Of a stretch of DNA of 64,000 nucleotides, positions 24,717 to 33,456 are shown piece by piece. Position 1 is the stretch's first letter, and each line of letters opens with the position of its first letter. Below the pieces are notes generated by a model. That model saw only the letters and a program-made list of their open reading frames with translations. It did not search any database and had not been told where the DNA came from. The position numbers and the translations under genes are program-made. The stretch is from G963674665 sp964609625 (GTDB taxonomy: Bacteria; Desulfobacterota; Desulfovibrionia; Desulfovibrionales; Desulfovibrionaceae): the NCBI GenBank assembly GCA_964609625.1, contig CAZSRS010000010.1, positions 1-64,000 of the forward strand. The letters are read 5' to 3'.

Positions 24717-25553
24717 ATGGACCTCATCACCATTTCCATCGCGGTGCTCTTCGGCCTCGGACTGGCGGCCGCGCTCATCCTGTCCGTCGCCTCGAAGCTG
24801 CTGTACGTCAAGGAAGATCCTCGGGTCGAGGCAGTCACCGAGGCTTTGCCCGGCGCCAACTGCGGTGGTTGCGGCTATGCCGGCTGCGAGGGCTATGCCA
24901 ACGCGGTCATCAACGATCCTGCGGTGCCGCCCAACAAATGCTGTGCCGGTGGCTCTGAAGTCGCTGCCCGTGTCGCCGCGCTTTCCGGGAAAGCCGCCGG
25001 CGAAAGCGAGCCCATGGTGGCTTTCCGGCGTTGCGATCGCAATGGGGGCAATGTCCAAGCAAAATTCAACTATCAGGGTGTTCCCTCCTGCGCCGCCGCC
25101 AAGCTGGTGCAGGACGGACCCTACGCGTGCAGGTTTTCCTGCCTCGGCTTCGGCGACTGCGCTCGAGCCTGCCCCTTTAACGCCATGAAAATGGTGAACA
25201 ATATCGTTTACATCGATGTCGATGCCTGCACGGCGTGCGGCACCTGCACCCGCACCTGCCCCAACCATATTCTTGAACTGGTTCCCAAACGTTCCCGCGT
25301 CATGGTCTTTTGTTCCTCGCAGGACAAGGCCAAGGACGTCACCGCGGTCTGCGAAGTTGGCTGCATCAGCTGTCAGAAGTGCGTGAAAAAGTGTCCTGCA
25401 AAAGCCATTTCCATCGCGGACAACAAGATCATGATCGACCATGGGGCATGTCTGGCCTATGGCGAAGAATGCAAGGAAATCTGCGTGGCCGAATGCCCAC
25501 GCAAGATTCTGCGCTGTCTCGGATCCAGTGCGGCAGCTAAAAAAGCGGCCTGA
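24717..25553 (+). CDS. rnfB: Rnf complex subunit B, polyferredoxin
   Basis: A 278-aa electron-entry subunit that accepts electrons from reduced ferredoxin. It has one N-terminal transmembrane helix, then a 4Fe-4S domain of the Fdx type with N-C-G-G-C-G-Y-A-G-C and a distal cysteine, followed by several ferredoxin motifs (C-A-R-A-C-P, C-T-A-C-G-T-C-T-R-T-C-P, C-I-S-C-Q-K-C-V-K-K-C-P, and a final C-V-A-E-C-P group). The number of clusters exceeds that of the short gamma-proteobacterial RnfB and resembles clostridial and Desulfovibrio forms. Confidence 0.93.
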   Translation: MDLITISIAVLFGLGLAAALILSVASKLLYVKEDPRVEAVTEALPGANCGGCGYAGCEGYANAVINDPAVPPNKCCAGGSEVAARVAALSGKAAGESEPMVAFRRCDRNGGNVQAKFNYQGVPSCAAAKLVQDGPYACRFSCLGFGDCARACPFNAMKMVNNIVYIDVDACTACGTCTRTCPNHILELVPKRSRVMVFCSSQDKAKDVTAVCEVGCISCQKCVKKCPAKAISIADNKIMIDHGACLAYGEECKEICVAECPRKILRCLGSSAAAKKAA

Positions 25554-25588
25554 GCCCTATCGACACGTGCAATGAAACGGAGCAATCC

Positions 25589-26629
25589 ATGAGCAAGAAT
25601 GCTTTCCTCACTTCCCGCCGTGATTTCCTGCGCCACAGCGCGCTTCTGGGTCTGGGTCTGTGCGCCACCGGCTTTGCCCCCCTAACCGCGCAAGCCGCCA
25701 CGTTTGGCGCCACCGGCCATGCGGTTTCCGCCACCAGGGTACTCTGCGGCACCATTGTTCATATCACGGCGGTGCATCCTTCCAAGGATTTGGCCGAAGA
25801 GGCCGTTGGCCGCGCCTATGATGAAATTGTTCGGTTGAGTGCCATTTTCGACCGTCACAAGAGCGATACCGCCATCAGTGCCCTGAACCGGAACGGCCGC
25901 CTCTCCGGCGCTCCCGAGGAACTGCTTCGTGTCACTGACCGCGGCCTGCGCTATCACTCCCTCAGCCAGGGGCATTTCGACGCCACCGTGGCACCCGTGG
26001 TGGATCTGTTCAAGTCCAAGGCACGCGACGGCAAGCCTCTGGAACTTTCCCAGACCGAACTGGAAATGGCCTTGGCCACTGTCGGCTCACAGCACGTTTC
26101 GCTCGCCAACGGCATGATCCGCTTCGAGCGCCCCGGCATGATGCTCAGCCTTGACGGCATCGCCAAGGGGCACATCGTGGACGCAGCCTCGGCCGTGCTC
26201 ACACAACACGGAATTCACAATCATCTGATCAACGCCGGCGGCGACATCCGCACCAGCGGTTGCAGCGCCAAGGGCAAAGCCTGGACCGTCGTCGTGGAAG
26301 ATCCATACAAACATGGCAACTACCCTGCCGTTCTTCAGATGACCGACGGAGCCATCGCCACCTCGGGCAACTACGAAATCTTCTTCGACAATGAAAAGAT
26401 TTTCCATCATCTCGTTTCACCCGAGACTGGACTGTCGCCGCACACTGCCGTCAGCGTTTCCGTGCGCGCGGACACCGTGCTGGAGGCCGACGCGCTTTCA
26501 ACCGCGGTCTTTGTCATGGGACCGAAACACGGTTTGGAGTTCATAAACTCCCTGCCGGGGCGCGAGTGTTTGATCATCGATCCCAGTGGAGCCAAGTACT
26601 CTTCAAGACACTGGAGTACTATAGCCTAG
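25589..26629 (+). CDS. apbE: FAD:protein FMN transferase
   Basis: A 346-aa periplasmic enzyme that transfers FMN from FAD to a threonine of RnfG (and RnfD where the motif exists). The N-terminus has a twin-arginine signal (S-R-R-D-F-L). The catalytic domain shows D-G-I-A-K-G-H-I-V-D, N-A-G-G-D-I-R-T-S-G and H-H-L-V-S-P-E-T-G, all family signatures. It is the last gene of the operon, 35 bases after rnfB. Confidence 0.93.
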   Translation: MSKNAFLTSRRDFLRHSALLGLGLCATGFAPLTAQAATFGATGHAVSATRVLCGTIVHITAVHPSKDLAEEAVGRAYDEIVRLSAIFDRHKSDTAISALNRNGRLSGAPEELLRVTDRGLRYHSLSQGHFDATVAPVVDLFKSKARDGKPLELSQTELEMALATVGSQHVSLANGMIRFERPGMMLSLDGIAKGHIVDAASAVLTQHGIHNHLINAGGDIRTSGCSAKGKAWTVVVEDPYKHGNYPAVLQMTDGAIATSGNYEIFFDNEKIFHHLVSPETGLSPHTAVSVSVRADTVLEADALSTAVFVMGPKHGLEFINSLPGRECLIIDPSGAKYSSRHWSTIA

Positions 26630-26686
26630 TACTTCATGCTTGATTGAGTCTTCCTACTGCAACGTATGACGCAGGAGTGAGAGCAG

Positions 26687-27109
26687 ATGCTGTTTACCAA
26701 GATTCTTGTGGCAGTGGACGGCTCAAGGCACTCCACTACTGCGGCTCTTTACGCCCGTGGCATCGCCCGCACGCAAAAAGCCGAGATCATACTTTTCCAT
26801 TGTCCCGGGAATCTGCCCAGAATCATCGGGGGGGCCCAGCGGGAGGATCTCGAGAGGAACCTCCGTGAAGAGGGTCTCTCCCTGCTCGAGCCCTTCCGAG
26901 TGGCCATGAACGAATTCGACGTGCCTTACAGCGAAATCGTTCAGGTCGGCAACCCCGCCAACAGACTCCTCGCCGCGGCCGAAAACAACAAGGTTGACCT
27001 CATCGTGATGGGCAGCCGCGGTCTTACCGACCTTGAAGGCCTGTTCATAGGCAGCGTGACGCATTCCGTGTTGCAACGCACCTGTTGCCCGGTTCTCATT
27101 GTCCGCTGA
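26687..27109 (+). CDS. Universal stress protein A family
   Basis: A 140-aa UspA-fold protein. The nucleotide-binding signature G-S-R-G-L-T-D-L-x-x-x-x-x-G-S-V-T is present near residues 107-123, and V-A-V-D-G-S near the start supplies the first phosphate-binding loop, so it should bind ATP. AGGAG precedes the ATG. It lies between apbE and the antiporter gene and may help regulate ion transport or energy stress, which is inference from position only. Confidence 0.87.
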   Translation: MLFTKILVAVDGSRHSTTAALYARGIARTQKAEIILFHCPGNLPRIIGGAQREDLERNLREEGLSLLEPFRVAMNEFDVPYSEIVQVGNPANRLLAAAENNKVDLIVMGSRGLTDLEGLFIGSVTHSVLQRTCCPVLIVR

Positions 27110-27222
27110 TCATTCCTGACGGTTGCACTCCCACTGGCACTCGAAATGAACGGAACCATGATTCTCACCCGTTGCCGTGCCACTTCCCTTTGCGACAACG
27201 GATAACCCGGAGGCGAAGCAAG

Positions 27223-28743
27223 GTGACTTACACAGTACGCATGCTCTGCTTGGCAGCAATTGTCCTTTTCTTGGTTCTGGCGGCGTTGCCACAGGAAACC
27301 CTGGCAACGACCGACCAAGGCGCCGCACCACACGGTGAGGTAGCCGCGGATCACGCAACTTCTGAAACCCATGGTAACGGCCACGATGGAGATCTTCATC
27401 ATCAGGCGGAGGAAATCGGCAAGGAACTGGGGGTTCTTTGGGTCGTTCCCTTTGTCTGCATGTTGCTCTCCATCGCCATCTTCCCCCTGGCATTGCCCCA
27501 CTTCTGGCACCACAACTTCGGCAAGGTATCGGCGTTCTGGGGTCTCGCCTTCTTGATTCCCTTCACCCTGAAATACGGTTTCTCCCTGGCCTTGTATGAA
27601 GTCTGCCACACCATGTTTCTCGAGTACATTCCATTCATCATCCTGCTCTTCGCACTGTTCACGGTAGCCGGCGGCGTCCGGCTCACCGGACAGCTTGTGG
27701 GCAAGCCAGTGGTCAACGTCGGCGTGCTCATCGTCGGGACCATCCTGGCCAGCTGGATGGGAACCACCGGCGCGGCCATGCTGCTCATCCGCCCCTTGCT
27801 GCGTGCCAACGCCCATCGTAAATACCGCGTGCATACCGTCGTCTTCTTCATATTTCTGGTGGCCAACGTCGGCGGCTCCTTGACTCCCCTGGGCGATCCG
27901 CCGCTGTTCCTCGGCTTCCTCAAGGGCGTCGAATTCTTCTGGACCACAGTGCACATGTTCATTCCCATGGTCTTCGTGTCTTCCATCCTCCTGGTGCTCT
28001 ACTTCATCCTCGACACGATGCTCTTCGCCAAGGAAGGCAAGCCCGTGGCCGCGAGCAAGAGCGACGAGAAGCTCGGTCTCGATGGCAAGATCAACCTGCT
28101 CTTCCTGGCCGGCATCGTCGGCGGCGTGCTCATGAGCGGCATGTGGAAGTCCGGCGTCAGCTTCGACATCTACCACGTGGGCATCGACCTCCAGAACGTC
28201 ACGCGCGACGTTCTCCTGCTCTTCATGGCCTTCCTCTCCCTGAAGTTCACCTCTGCCGAAAACCGCCGCAAGAACGACTTCGACTGGTTCCCCATCGTGG
28301 AAGTGGCCAAGCTCTTCGCCGGCATCTTCATTTCCATGATCCCGGCCATCGCCATCCTGCGTGCCGGCATGGGCGGCGCCCTCGAGGGCGTCATCGCCAT
28401 GGTCAGCACTTCTGCCGGAGAACCGGTGAATCCCATGTACTTCTGGCTCACCGGCGCCCTCTCCAGCTTCCTGGACAACGCGCCCACCTACCTGGTGTTC
28501 TTCAACACCGCGGGTGGCGACGCCGTCCACCTCATGACCGATTTGCAGCAGACACTGCTGGCCATCTCCGCAGGCGCGGTGTTCATGGGCGCCAACACCT
28601 ACATAGGCAACGCGCCCAACTTCATGGTCCGCTCCATCGCGGAAACCAGCGGCATCAAAATGCCCAGCTTCTTCGGGTACATGGCTTGGTCCGGCGGTAT
28701 CCTGATCCCCATCTTCGTTCTCGTGAGCCTGGTGTTCTTCTAG
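27223..28743 (+). CDS. NhaD-type sodium/proton antiporter family membrane protein
   Basis: A 506-aa integral membrane protein of the ion transporter (ArsB/NhaD) superfamily with about 11-13 helices. Family signatures include T-P-L-G-D-P-P-L-F-L-G in the middle and S-S-F-L-D-N-A-P-T-Y near residue 418. The N-terminus is a cleavable signal-like helix followed by a histidine-rich stretch of about 45 residues (more than seven His) before the first core helix. The GTG at 27223 has GGAGG nine bases upstream; the frame from 27085 overlaps uspA. Encoded directly after an Rnf operon, it may couple the sodium and proton gradients. Confidence 0.85.
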   Translation: MTYTVRMLCLAAIVLFLVLAALPQETLATTDQGAAPHGEVAADHATSETHGNGHDGDLHHQAEEIGKELGVLWVVPFVCMLLSIAIFPLALPHFWHHNFGKVSAFWGLAFLIPFTLKYGFSLALYEVCHTMFLEYIPFIILLFALFTVAGGVRLTGQLVGKPVVNVGVLIVGTILASWMGTTGAAMLLIRPLLRANAHRKYRVHTVVFFIFLVANVGGSLTPLGDPPLFLGFLKGVEFFWTTVHMFIPMVFVSSILLVLYFILDTMLFAKEGKPVAASKSDEKLGLDGKINLLFLAGIVGGVLMSGMWKSGVSFDIYHVGIDLQNVTRDVLLLFMAFLSLKFTSAENRRKNDFDWFPIVEVAKLFAGIFISMIPAIAILRAGMGGALEGVIAMVSTSAGEPVNPMYFWLTGALSSFLDNAPTYLVFFNTAGGDAVHLMTDLQQTLLAISAGAVFMGANTYIGNAPNFMVRSIAETSGIKMPSFFGYMAWSGGILIPIFVLVSLVFF

Positions 28744-28771
28744 GCCAACGACCTCTCGCACCATCCGATAC

Positions 28772-28800
28772 GGCGCGGTCCTTTAGGGCCGCGCCTTTTT
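28772..28800 (+). terminator. Intrinsic terminator after the antiporter gene
   Basis: GGCGCGG pairs with CCGCGCC around a short loop and is followed at once by five T residues. It ends the transcript 30 bases after the antiporter stop codon. Confidence 0.9.
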
Positions 28801-28901
28801 CATGCCTCCGCCCGACTTCCCAGAACCACGGGCAGGTGCTATCTTGAATAGGGAAAAGACTCCGCCGCGACGAACACAAGAGACAGCAAAGGAGGAGCCC
28901 C

Positions 28902-29486
28902 ATGCACGACGTGAGCATCGGCAGGACCATCGAGGACTTTCTCACGGGTGAAGCCCTGGAGGCCACGACCTACGAGGACCTGCGGCAGGCCCTGGCCAGG
29001 ATTCTGGTCGAGGAAAAGGGTTACCCCAGGGAGCGCGTCACCCCCCGTCTCAAGGTCAGCGTGCCCATCGAGGGCAAGTTTTACACCAGGATCATCGACT
29101 TGGCCGTTCGGGACGAGGACCAGGGCTGGCTCCTGGCCCTGCTGTTCTGCCCAGGCGTGGTCACCACCTACACCCGCGAGGCCCTGGCCGCGGCTCGGCT
29201 CATGCCCGGCGGCCCGGCCCACCTGGTGGCTGTGACGGACACAAAAGAAGCACTGCTGCTCTCCGTCGCCGACGGCACACAGCTCGGTCAAGGCTTCGGC
29301 TGCATCCCCACGTGGAACTACCTCAACGAACTCGCCCACGCACACCCCACCATCCCATTGGATCCTTTACGGCAGGACCGGGAAGCCAGAATACTCTACG
29401 CCTACAGCGAATCTCTCTACGCCTGTTGCGGGGGCGCTGCCTGCGCCGTCGAGAACAAGGGTGGCCGTTTCGGCACCGAGAAATAG
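28902..29486 (+). CDS. HsdR-N-like domain protein
   Basis: A 194-aa soluble protein resembling the type I restriction enzyme R N-terminal domain (HsdR_N_2) found as single-domain proteins in sulfate reducers: V-E-E-K-G-Y-P-R-E-R-V, then V-P-I-E-G-K, I-D-L-A-V-R-D-E-D and L-L-A-L-L-F-C-P-G-V. The E-x-K nuclease motif is not evident, and no methylase or helicase subunit is nearby, so it is unlikely to be part of a restriction system. AAAGGAGG precedes the ATG. Confidence 0.65.
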   Translation: MHDVSIGRTIEDFLTGEALEATTYEDLRQALARILVEEKGYPRERVTPRLKVSVPIEGKFYTRIIDLAVRDEDQGWLLALLFCPGVVTTYTREALAAARLMPGGPAHLVAVTDTKEALLLSVADGTQLGQGFGCIPTWNYLNELAHAHPTIPLDPLRQDREARILYAYSESLYACCGGAACAVENKGGRFGTEK

Positions 29487-29533
29487 ACCCCCGGGAAACC
29501 CTCCTCCCGCAACCGGCTCCATCGGGACACCGA

Positions 29534-29797
29534 CTATTTGTCCTTGTGCCGGGCTTGGCGCAGCACTTCACGCGCCACCTGGGCGTCGTAGAGCAGCATG
29601 GGGTCCTTGTCACCCGAGTACTGCCGGGCCGCTTCCTGAATCACTGAGAGAGGCAGCCATTGATGCCGTTCCCAAATCCCTGGCTCCTCGTTGCTGAAAA
29701 GCCGAAATTCCAACGCACCGTCCTGCTCTCGCACATACATGCGAGTCGTCTTCTGGGCCGGGTTGGGATAGTAGTAGACCCCGCGGTCGTCTTGCAT
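29534..29797 (-). CDS. Small hypothetical protein, 87 aa
   Basis: An 87-aa charged soluble protein with G-V-Y-Y-Y-P-N-P near the start and Y-D-A-Q-V-A-R-E-V-L near the end. No family recognised. GGAGGAG at good spacing before the ATG and GC-rich third positions support it as a gene. It is convergent with the HsdR-N-like gene. Confidence 0.65.
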   Translation of the reverse strand: MQDDRGVYYYPNPAQKTTRMYVREQDGALEFRLFSNEEPGIWERHQWLPLSVIQEAARQYSGDKDPMLLYDAQVAREVLRQARHKDK

Positions 29798-30031
29798 GGA
29801 ACTCCTCCAGATGAATTGAAATACGGATCAGTGTCACGGCCGGGGCGGTCGCGTCAAGTCGCTCCCGTCAATGCCTGGAGCGCGAGTACAGCTCCTTGAC
29901 ACCGTTCTGGTTGTGTGCAAGGACGGTGCTCGGACATCACTTTCAGGCATGCCGGATACATCCGTACCGGCTGCCCCCATTGACCAACACCCTTATGCGC
30001 ATTGCGCGCCACGCTTTCACCAGGAGGATTC

Positions 30032-30250
30032 ATGGCCAAAGAGGAAGCCATTGAAGTTGACGGCATAGTGCAGGAAGCCCTGCCCAACGCCATGTTCAAG
30101 GTCGATCTTGAAAACGGGCACAACGTGCTGGCACACATTTCCGGCAAAATGCGCAAGTATTACATCCGCATTCTGCCCGGCGACCGTGTCAAGGTCGAAC
30201 TTTCTCCCTACGATCTCACGCGGGGGCGTATTACCTATCGAATGAAGTAA
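30032..30250 (+). CDS. infA: Translation initiation factor IF-1
   Basis: A 72-aa OB-fold protein that binds the ribosomal A site during initiation. The sequence is typical throughout, with G-x-V-x-E-A-L-P-N-A-M-F, G-H-x-V-L-A-H-I-S-G-K-M-R and P-Y-D-L-T-R-G-R-I-T-Y-R. The ATG at 30032 follows AGGAGG; an ATG at 30002 would add ten unrelated residues. Confidence 0.97.
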   Translation: MAKEEAIEVDGIVQEALPNAMFKVDLENGHNVLAHISGKMRKYYIRILPGDRVKVELSPYDLTRGRITYRMK

Positions 30251-30296
30251 CCTTCCGCTTCATATCTTGCGCTCAAACCAAATTTCCAGGTTTCTC

Positions 30297-31055
30297 GTGC
30301 CTTCCAACCAAGCATCCGAACAGGAACTTCTGGTTCTCCACATCCTGGATGCGATCCGGCGCACCGTCGTGCACTACGGTCTGTGGTTCAGCGAATCCGT
30401 ACACCAATTCGGTCTTGATGCCGCCCTGGCCATGGAGCGCGAAGCAGGCGACCGCCTTTTGGCATTGACCTTGGGGCGTTTATGCCGTGTCCTGGACATC
30501 CCTCTTCGCGACACCGAGTCTGGGCGATTCCCAGAAGCCTTGCTGCGGTTGGATAACGAGCGACTCACCGCCCTGCACGATGCCCTTTGCGCCAACTGGT
30601 TGGCCTGCGACGGCGTCTGGTTCCAGGCTGCCGAAGCCCACACTCCGGCTGCCATGCATGACGCAAAGCGCGTCAACGACACCTGCTGGAGCCGCTTCTC
30701 CCCATTTGAAGCCGGTCGCATCAAGGCCCTGCTGCAGCTTCCCGATCCCGCCAATCCCCGTGAAGCCCTTGAACTTTGCAAGACCGCCCTCCACTATCGG
30801 CTCTATGCGCGAATCAACGAGCAAGAAATCGTCGAGGAAACTCCAGACTCTTTTGTCTTCCGCATGAGCGACTGCCGAGTCCAGTCGGCCCGCAAACGCA
30901 AGGGGCTCGAGGACTACCCCTGCAAGTCCGGTGGCTCCGTGGAATACGCGACTTTTGCCCTGGCATTGGACCCCCGTATTCGCGTGACCTGTCTGGCCTG
31001 CCCTCCTGATCCGCACCCCGAGGAATGGTATTGCGCCTGGCGCTTTTCCATCTGA
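30297..31055 (+). CDS. DUF6125-like cytosolic protein
   Basis: A 252-aa protein related to a family common in sulfate reducers and other anaerobes (DUF6125-like, tentative). The C-terminal half contains the diagnostic segment: D-C-R-V-Q, then R-K-R-K-G-L, Y-P-C-K, and finally L-D-P-R-I, C-L-A-C-P-P-D and Y-C-A-W-R-F. The conserved cysteines suggest metal or iron-sulfur binding. Two starts are possible, TTG at 30267 without a ribosome binding site and GTG at 30297 with a weak AGG; the latter is used here. It follows infA closely and could be co-transcribed. Confidence 0.65.
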   Translation: MPSNQASEQELLVLHILDAIRRTVVHYGLWFSESVHQFGLDAALAMEREAGDRLLALTLGRLCRVLDIPLRDTESGRFPEALLRLDNERLTALHDALCANWLACDGVWFQAAEAHTPAAMHDAKRVNDTCWSRFSPFEAGRIKALLQLPDPANPREALELCKTALHYRLYARINEQEIVEETPDSFVFRMSDCRVQSARKRKGLEDYPCKSGGSVEYATFALALDPRIRVTCLACPPDPHPEEWYCAWRFSI

Positions 31056-31452
31056 ACGATCCTACACTGTAATTTACGCCACGGTTGGAGCGGCCTTGAA
31101 CGCTTCGCGGCAAGGGAGCGGTTGCTTTTCCCTGGCAGCACGTTTCCTCTGGCTGAAGAGAACATGCCTTCGTGAACCACGGGAGTGCGTTAGCCTATTC
31201 AATCGGTCGAATCATCTCGAAAATTCAAGGTGTTGACGATCATATTCCTTGCACGCACTGCTTCGCCAACTCCAGGGTGGGTGTTAAAAACATCGCGAAG
31301 GCAGGACAGTCTTTCCCTGGCAATAAAAAGGTGCTAGATTGTGCCGTAAATTACTGTTCGCGTCCTTAGGCGCCCAAGCGGACCGTATTCGGTGTGATCG
31401 GCAGGACCAAGGCGAGGCACGGATGACCGTCCCGAACAATTACGGAGTGAGC
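31056..31452. other. Intergenic region, about 400 bases
   Basis: No convincing gene, tRNA or terminator is seen. Short frames across 31172-31423 lack ribosome binding sites. AT-rich patches around 31200-31240 and 31320-31355 probably include the promoter of the next gene, but no clear -35/-10 pair can be named. Confidence 0.4.
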
Positions 31453-31995
31453 ATGCCCATCGCACAAGGCTTGTGCATGAAAATCCCCGCTGTTGTCCTC
31501 TTTCTGGCACTTTCTTGCGCGGTTCAATTGGTGCATGCCTCGGGGGATGTGTTCACGCTGCTCAAGCACTATCCCCTGGACTCGCGCATGGAACTCGTAC
31601 CCCCTGTCGTGCAGGAGCTTGACCTGAAAGAAACCAGCGACGGCAACGGTTCCCTGCGTATCGTGACCGCTGGTCCGGTAACTGTACCGTTGTTCAGTAC
31701 CGGCCCACTGGCTGTTGCCGAGGCCACACTCGTCTACCAGGCCATGCTGCGCTGTCAAGGGCTCGAAGGTCAGGCGTACCTGGAAATGCTCTGCGAGTTC
31801 AAAGGCAAAGGTGAATTTTTTTCCCGCGCCCTCGATACCGCCCTATCCGGAAGTTCCGGCTGGGTCTTGCAACGAACGCCCTTTTTTCTTAAGAAAGGAC
31901 AGCAACCGGCCAACGTCAAGCTGAACCTTGTCATCACCGGCAAAGGTACAGTATGGGTAGACGACATACGTTTGTTGAAAGGCCCCTTGCAATAA
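31453..31995 (+). CDS. Secreted hypothetical protein, carbohydrate-binding-like
   Basis: A 180-aa exported protein. The signal peptide ends at V-H-A near residue 29. The mature 150 residues look like a beta-sandwich: V-T-V-P-L-F-S-T-G-P near the middle and a closing G-T-V-W-V-D-D-I-R-L-L-K strand typical of carbohydrate-binding-module-like jelly rolls. No catalytic motif. The ATG at 31453 follows CGGAG at 6 nt; earlier ATGs in frame (31423) would lengthen the signal region without benefit. Confidence 0.65.
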   Translation: MPIAQGLCMKIPAVVLFLALSCAVQLVHASGDVFTLLKHYPLDSRMELVPPVVQELDLKETSDGNGSLRIVTAGPVTVPLFSTGPLAVAEATLVYQAMLRCQGLEGQAYLEMLCEFKGKGEFFSRALDTALSGSSGWVLQRTPFFLKKGQQPANVKLNLVITGKGTVWVDDIRLLKGPLQ

Positions 31996-32070
31996 GCACG
32001 ATGTTCATGCTCTTGCAGTCTCACCGAGAGATCCATTTATTTGATATCCAAACCGTAAGGAGTTTGCACA

Positions 32071-32574
32071 ATGCATTGGTTCCGTCTTCTCCTGTGTGCC
32101 GTAGCACTGCTGGCCCTGGCCTCATGCGCCTCTTCCGACACGCCGACCCCAGAAGATCGTGGTGAAGCGGCTCCAGTTGAACAACCGGCCGAGCAGGTGA
32201 CTGAACCGCCTTCAGCCCCGTCACCGACCCCGTCCGTCTCCGAGATGGCGCCCTGCAAGCTTCTGAATGTCGATGATCCTGCCTGCACCGGTCAGTTGGG
32301 CAACACCCTGACCGAGATCCTCATCGCCCAGGGCGAGGGTGTCTCGCCGGCCACCGAAGCCGGACAGGCCATCTCCTCGGCCATCCAGAACGCTCCCGTG
32401 GAAAAGCGTAACGGCTTCAAGATGAAGGGGTTGGATACGGGCAAGACGTTTTCCTTCTTCTTCCAGAACCTCAACGGCGTGCCCCACCTCATGCTCTTCC
32501 AAAAGGTCAGCGACGACGCGCCCCTCGAAGTCCTGGACGCCCGCCCCCTGTCCAATTGCCAATGTAGCCAATAA
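32071..32574 (+). CDS. Lipoprotein of unknown function
   Basis: A 167-aa predicted lipoprotein with lipobox L-A-L-A-S-C at about residue 19 and Ala at +2, a Pro/Glu/Ala-rich linker to about residue 58, and a 100-residue C-terminal domain that holds four cysteines (C-K-L, A-C-T-G and a final C-Q-C). No family recognised. It is followed by a strong terminator and preceded by a plausible ribosome binding site (AAGGAG). Confidence 0.75.
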   Translation: MHWFRLLLCAVALLALASCASSDTPTPEDRGEAAPVEQPAEQVTEPPSAPSPTPSVSEMAPCKLLNVDDPACTGQLGNTLTEILIAQGEGVSPATEAGQAISSAIQNAPVEKRNGFKMKGLDTGKTFSFFFQNLNGVPHLMLFQKVSDDAPLEVLDARPLSNCQCSQ

Positions 32575-32597
32575 GTTCGAGATCCCCGTCGCGGGAC

Positions 32598-32633
32598 AAG
32601 GCCCCATTCCACCTCGTGTGGAAAGGGGCCTTT
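32598..32633 (+). terminator. Terminator after the lipoprotein gene
   Basis: AAGGCCCC pairs with GGGGCCTT; a second CCAC/GTGG helix extends the stem inside. Only three T residues follow. It separates the lipoprotein gene from the convergent tlyA gene and could serve both. Confidence 0.7.
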
Positions 32634-32680
32634 CGCTGTTTCCATTGCCTTGCGTTGTTCAGGCCTAAAAAAGCCTGACC

Positions 32681-33433
32681 TCAAACCGGTGGCTGATACT
32701 TGAGGCAAAGGAGATACTCCTGGTTCCCCTTGGGTCCCTTGATGCGCGAGGGAACCGTGCCGATGCACGCAAAACCGAGAGCCAGGGCGCTTTCACGCAC
32801 CAACTCCACGGCTTGATCCTGCAATTCCGGGTCGCGCACCACTCCCTTGACGGTCCGCCCCACCCCAAGCTCGAATTGCGGCTTGACCAGCAGCACGGCC
32901 AGCGCTCCGGGTTGCAGCAAGGATACCAGAGCGGGCAGAACCGTGCGCAGCGAAATGAAGGACATGTCCGCGGTCAGCGCGGAAACCTTCTCCGGCAGCA
33001 GGTCCGGGTCGGCATGGCGCAGGTTCACCCCCTCGATGCTCACCACCCTGGAGTCCTTGCGCAGCTTTTCGTGCAGTTGCGCCCTGCCTACGTCCACGGC
33101 ATAGACTTTCAGCGCTCCATGTTGCAGCAGGCAGTCGGTGAACCCACCGGTGGAGGCTCCAGCGTCCAGAGCCACGGCCCCAGAAAAGTCAAGAGAGAAC
33201 GTCTCGATGGCTGTGAGCAGCTTGTGCCCGCCTCTGCTCACGAAGCGTTCTCCCTCCTCGAGTTCCAGCACGACATCGGCAGGGAGCAATTTGCCGGGCT
33301 TGTCCACCAACTCCCTGCCCCCCGATGTCAGGATCTGGACCTGGCCTGCCATGAGCAGGCGTTTTGCACGCTCGCGGCTCTCCGCCAATCCCTGCGTCAG
33401 CATGAGCTGGTCAGCGCGAACTTTCCGTGACAT
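32681..33433 (-). CDS. tlyA: TlyA family rRNA methyltransferase
   Basis: A 250-aa protein combining an N-terminal S4 RNA-binding domain (residues about 1-60, R-A-D-Q-L-M-L and G-x-V-x-I) with an FtsJ-like SAM-dependent methyltransferase domain (A-L-D-A-G-A-S-T-G-G-F-T-D-C-L-L). TlyA enzymes 2'-O-methylate 16S and 23S rRNA and some act as haemolysins. K-P-Q-F-E-L-G carries the catalytic lysine region. ATG at 33433 is preferred over a GTG at 33439 on spacing to AGGG. Confidence 0.9.
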   Translation of the reverse strand: MSRKVRADQLMLTQGLAESRERAKRLLMAGQVQILTSGGRELVDKPGKLLPADVVLELEEGERFVSRGGHKLLTAIETFSLDFSGAVALDAGASTGGFTDCLLQHGALKVYAVDVGRAQLHEKLRKDSRVVSIEGVNLRHADPDLLPEKVSALTADMSFISLRTVLPALVSLLQPGALAVLLVKPQFELGVGRTVKGVVRDPELQDQAVELVRESALALGFACIGTVPSRIKGPKGNQEYLLCLKYQPPV

Positions 33434-33456
33434 GGGCACCCTACCCCGAATATCCG

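Noticed and set aside
28902..29486. A restriction-modification system.
   Set aside because: Only a lone HsdR-N-like domain is present, with no methylase, specificity or helicase gene near it.
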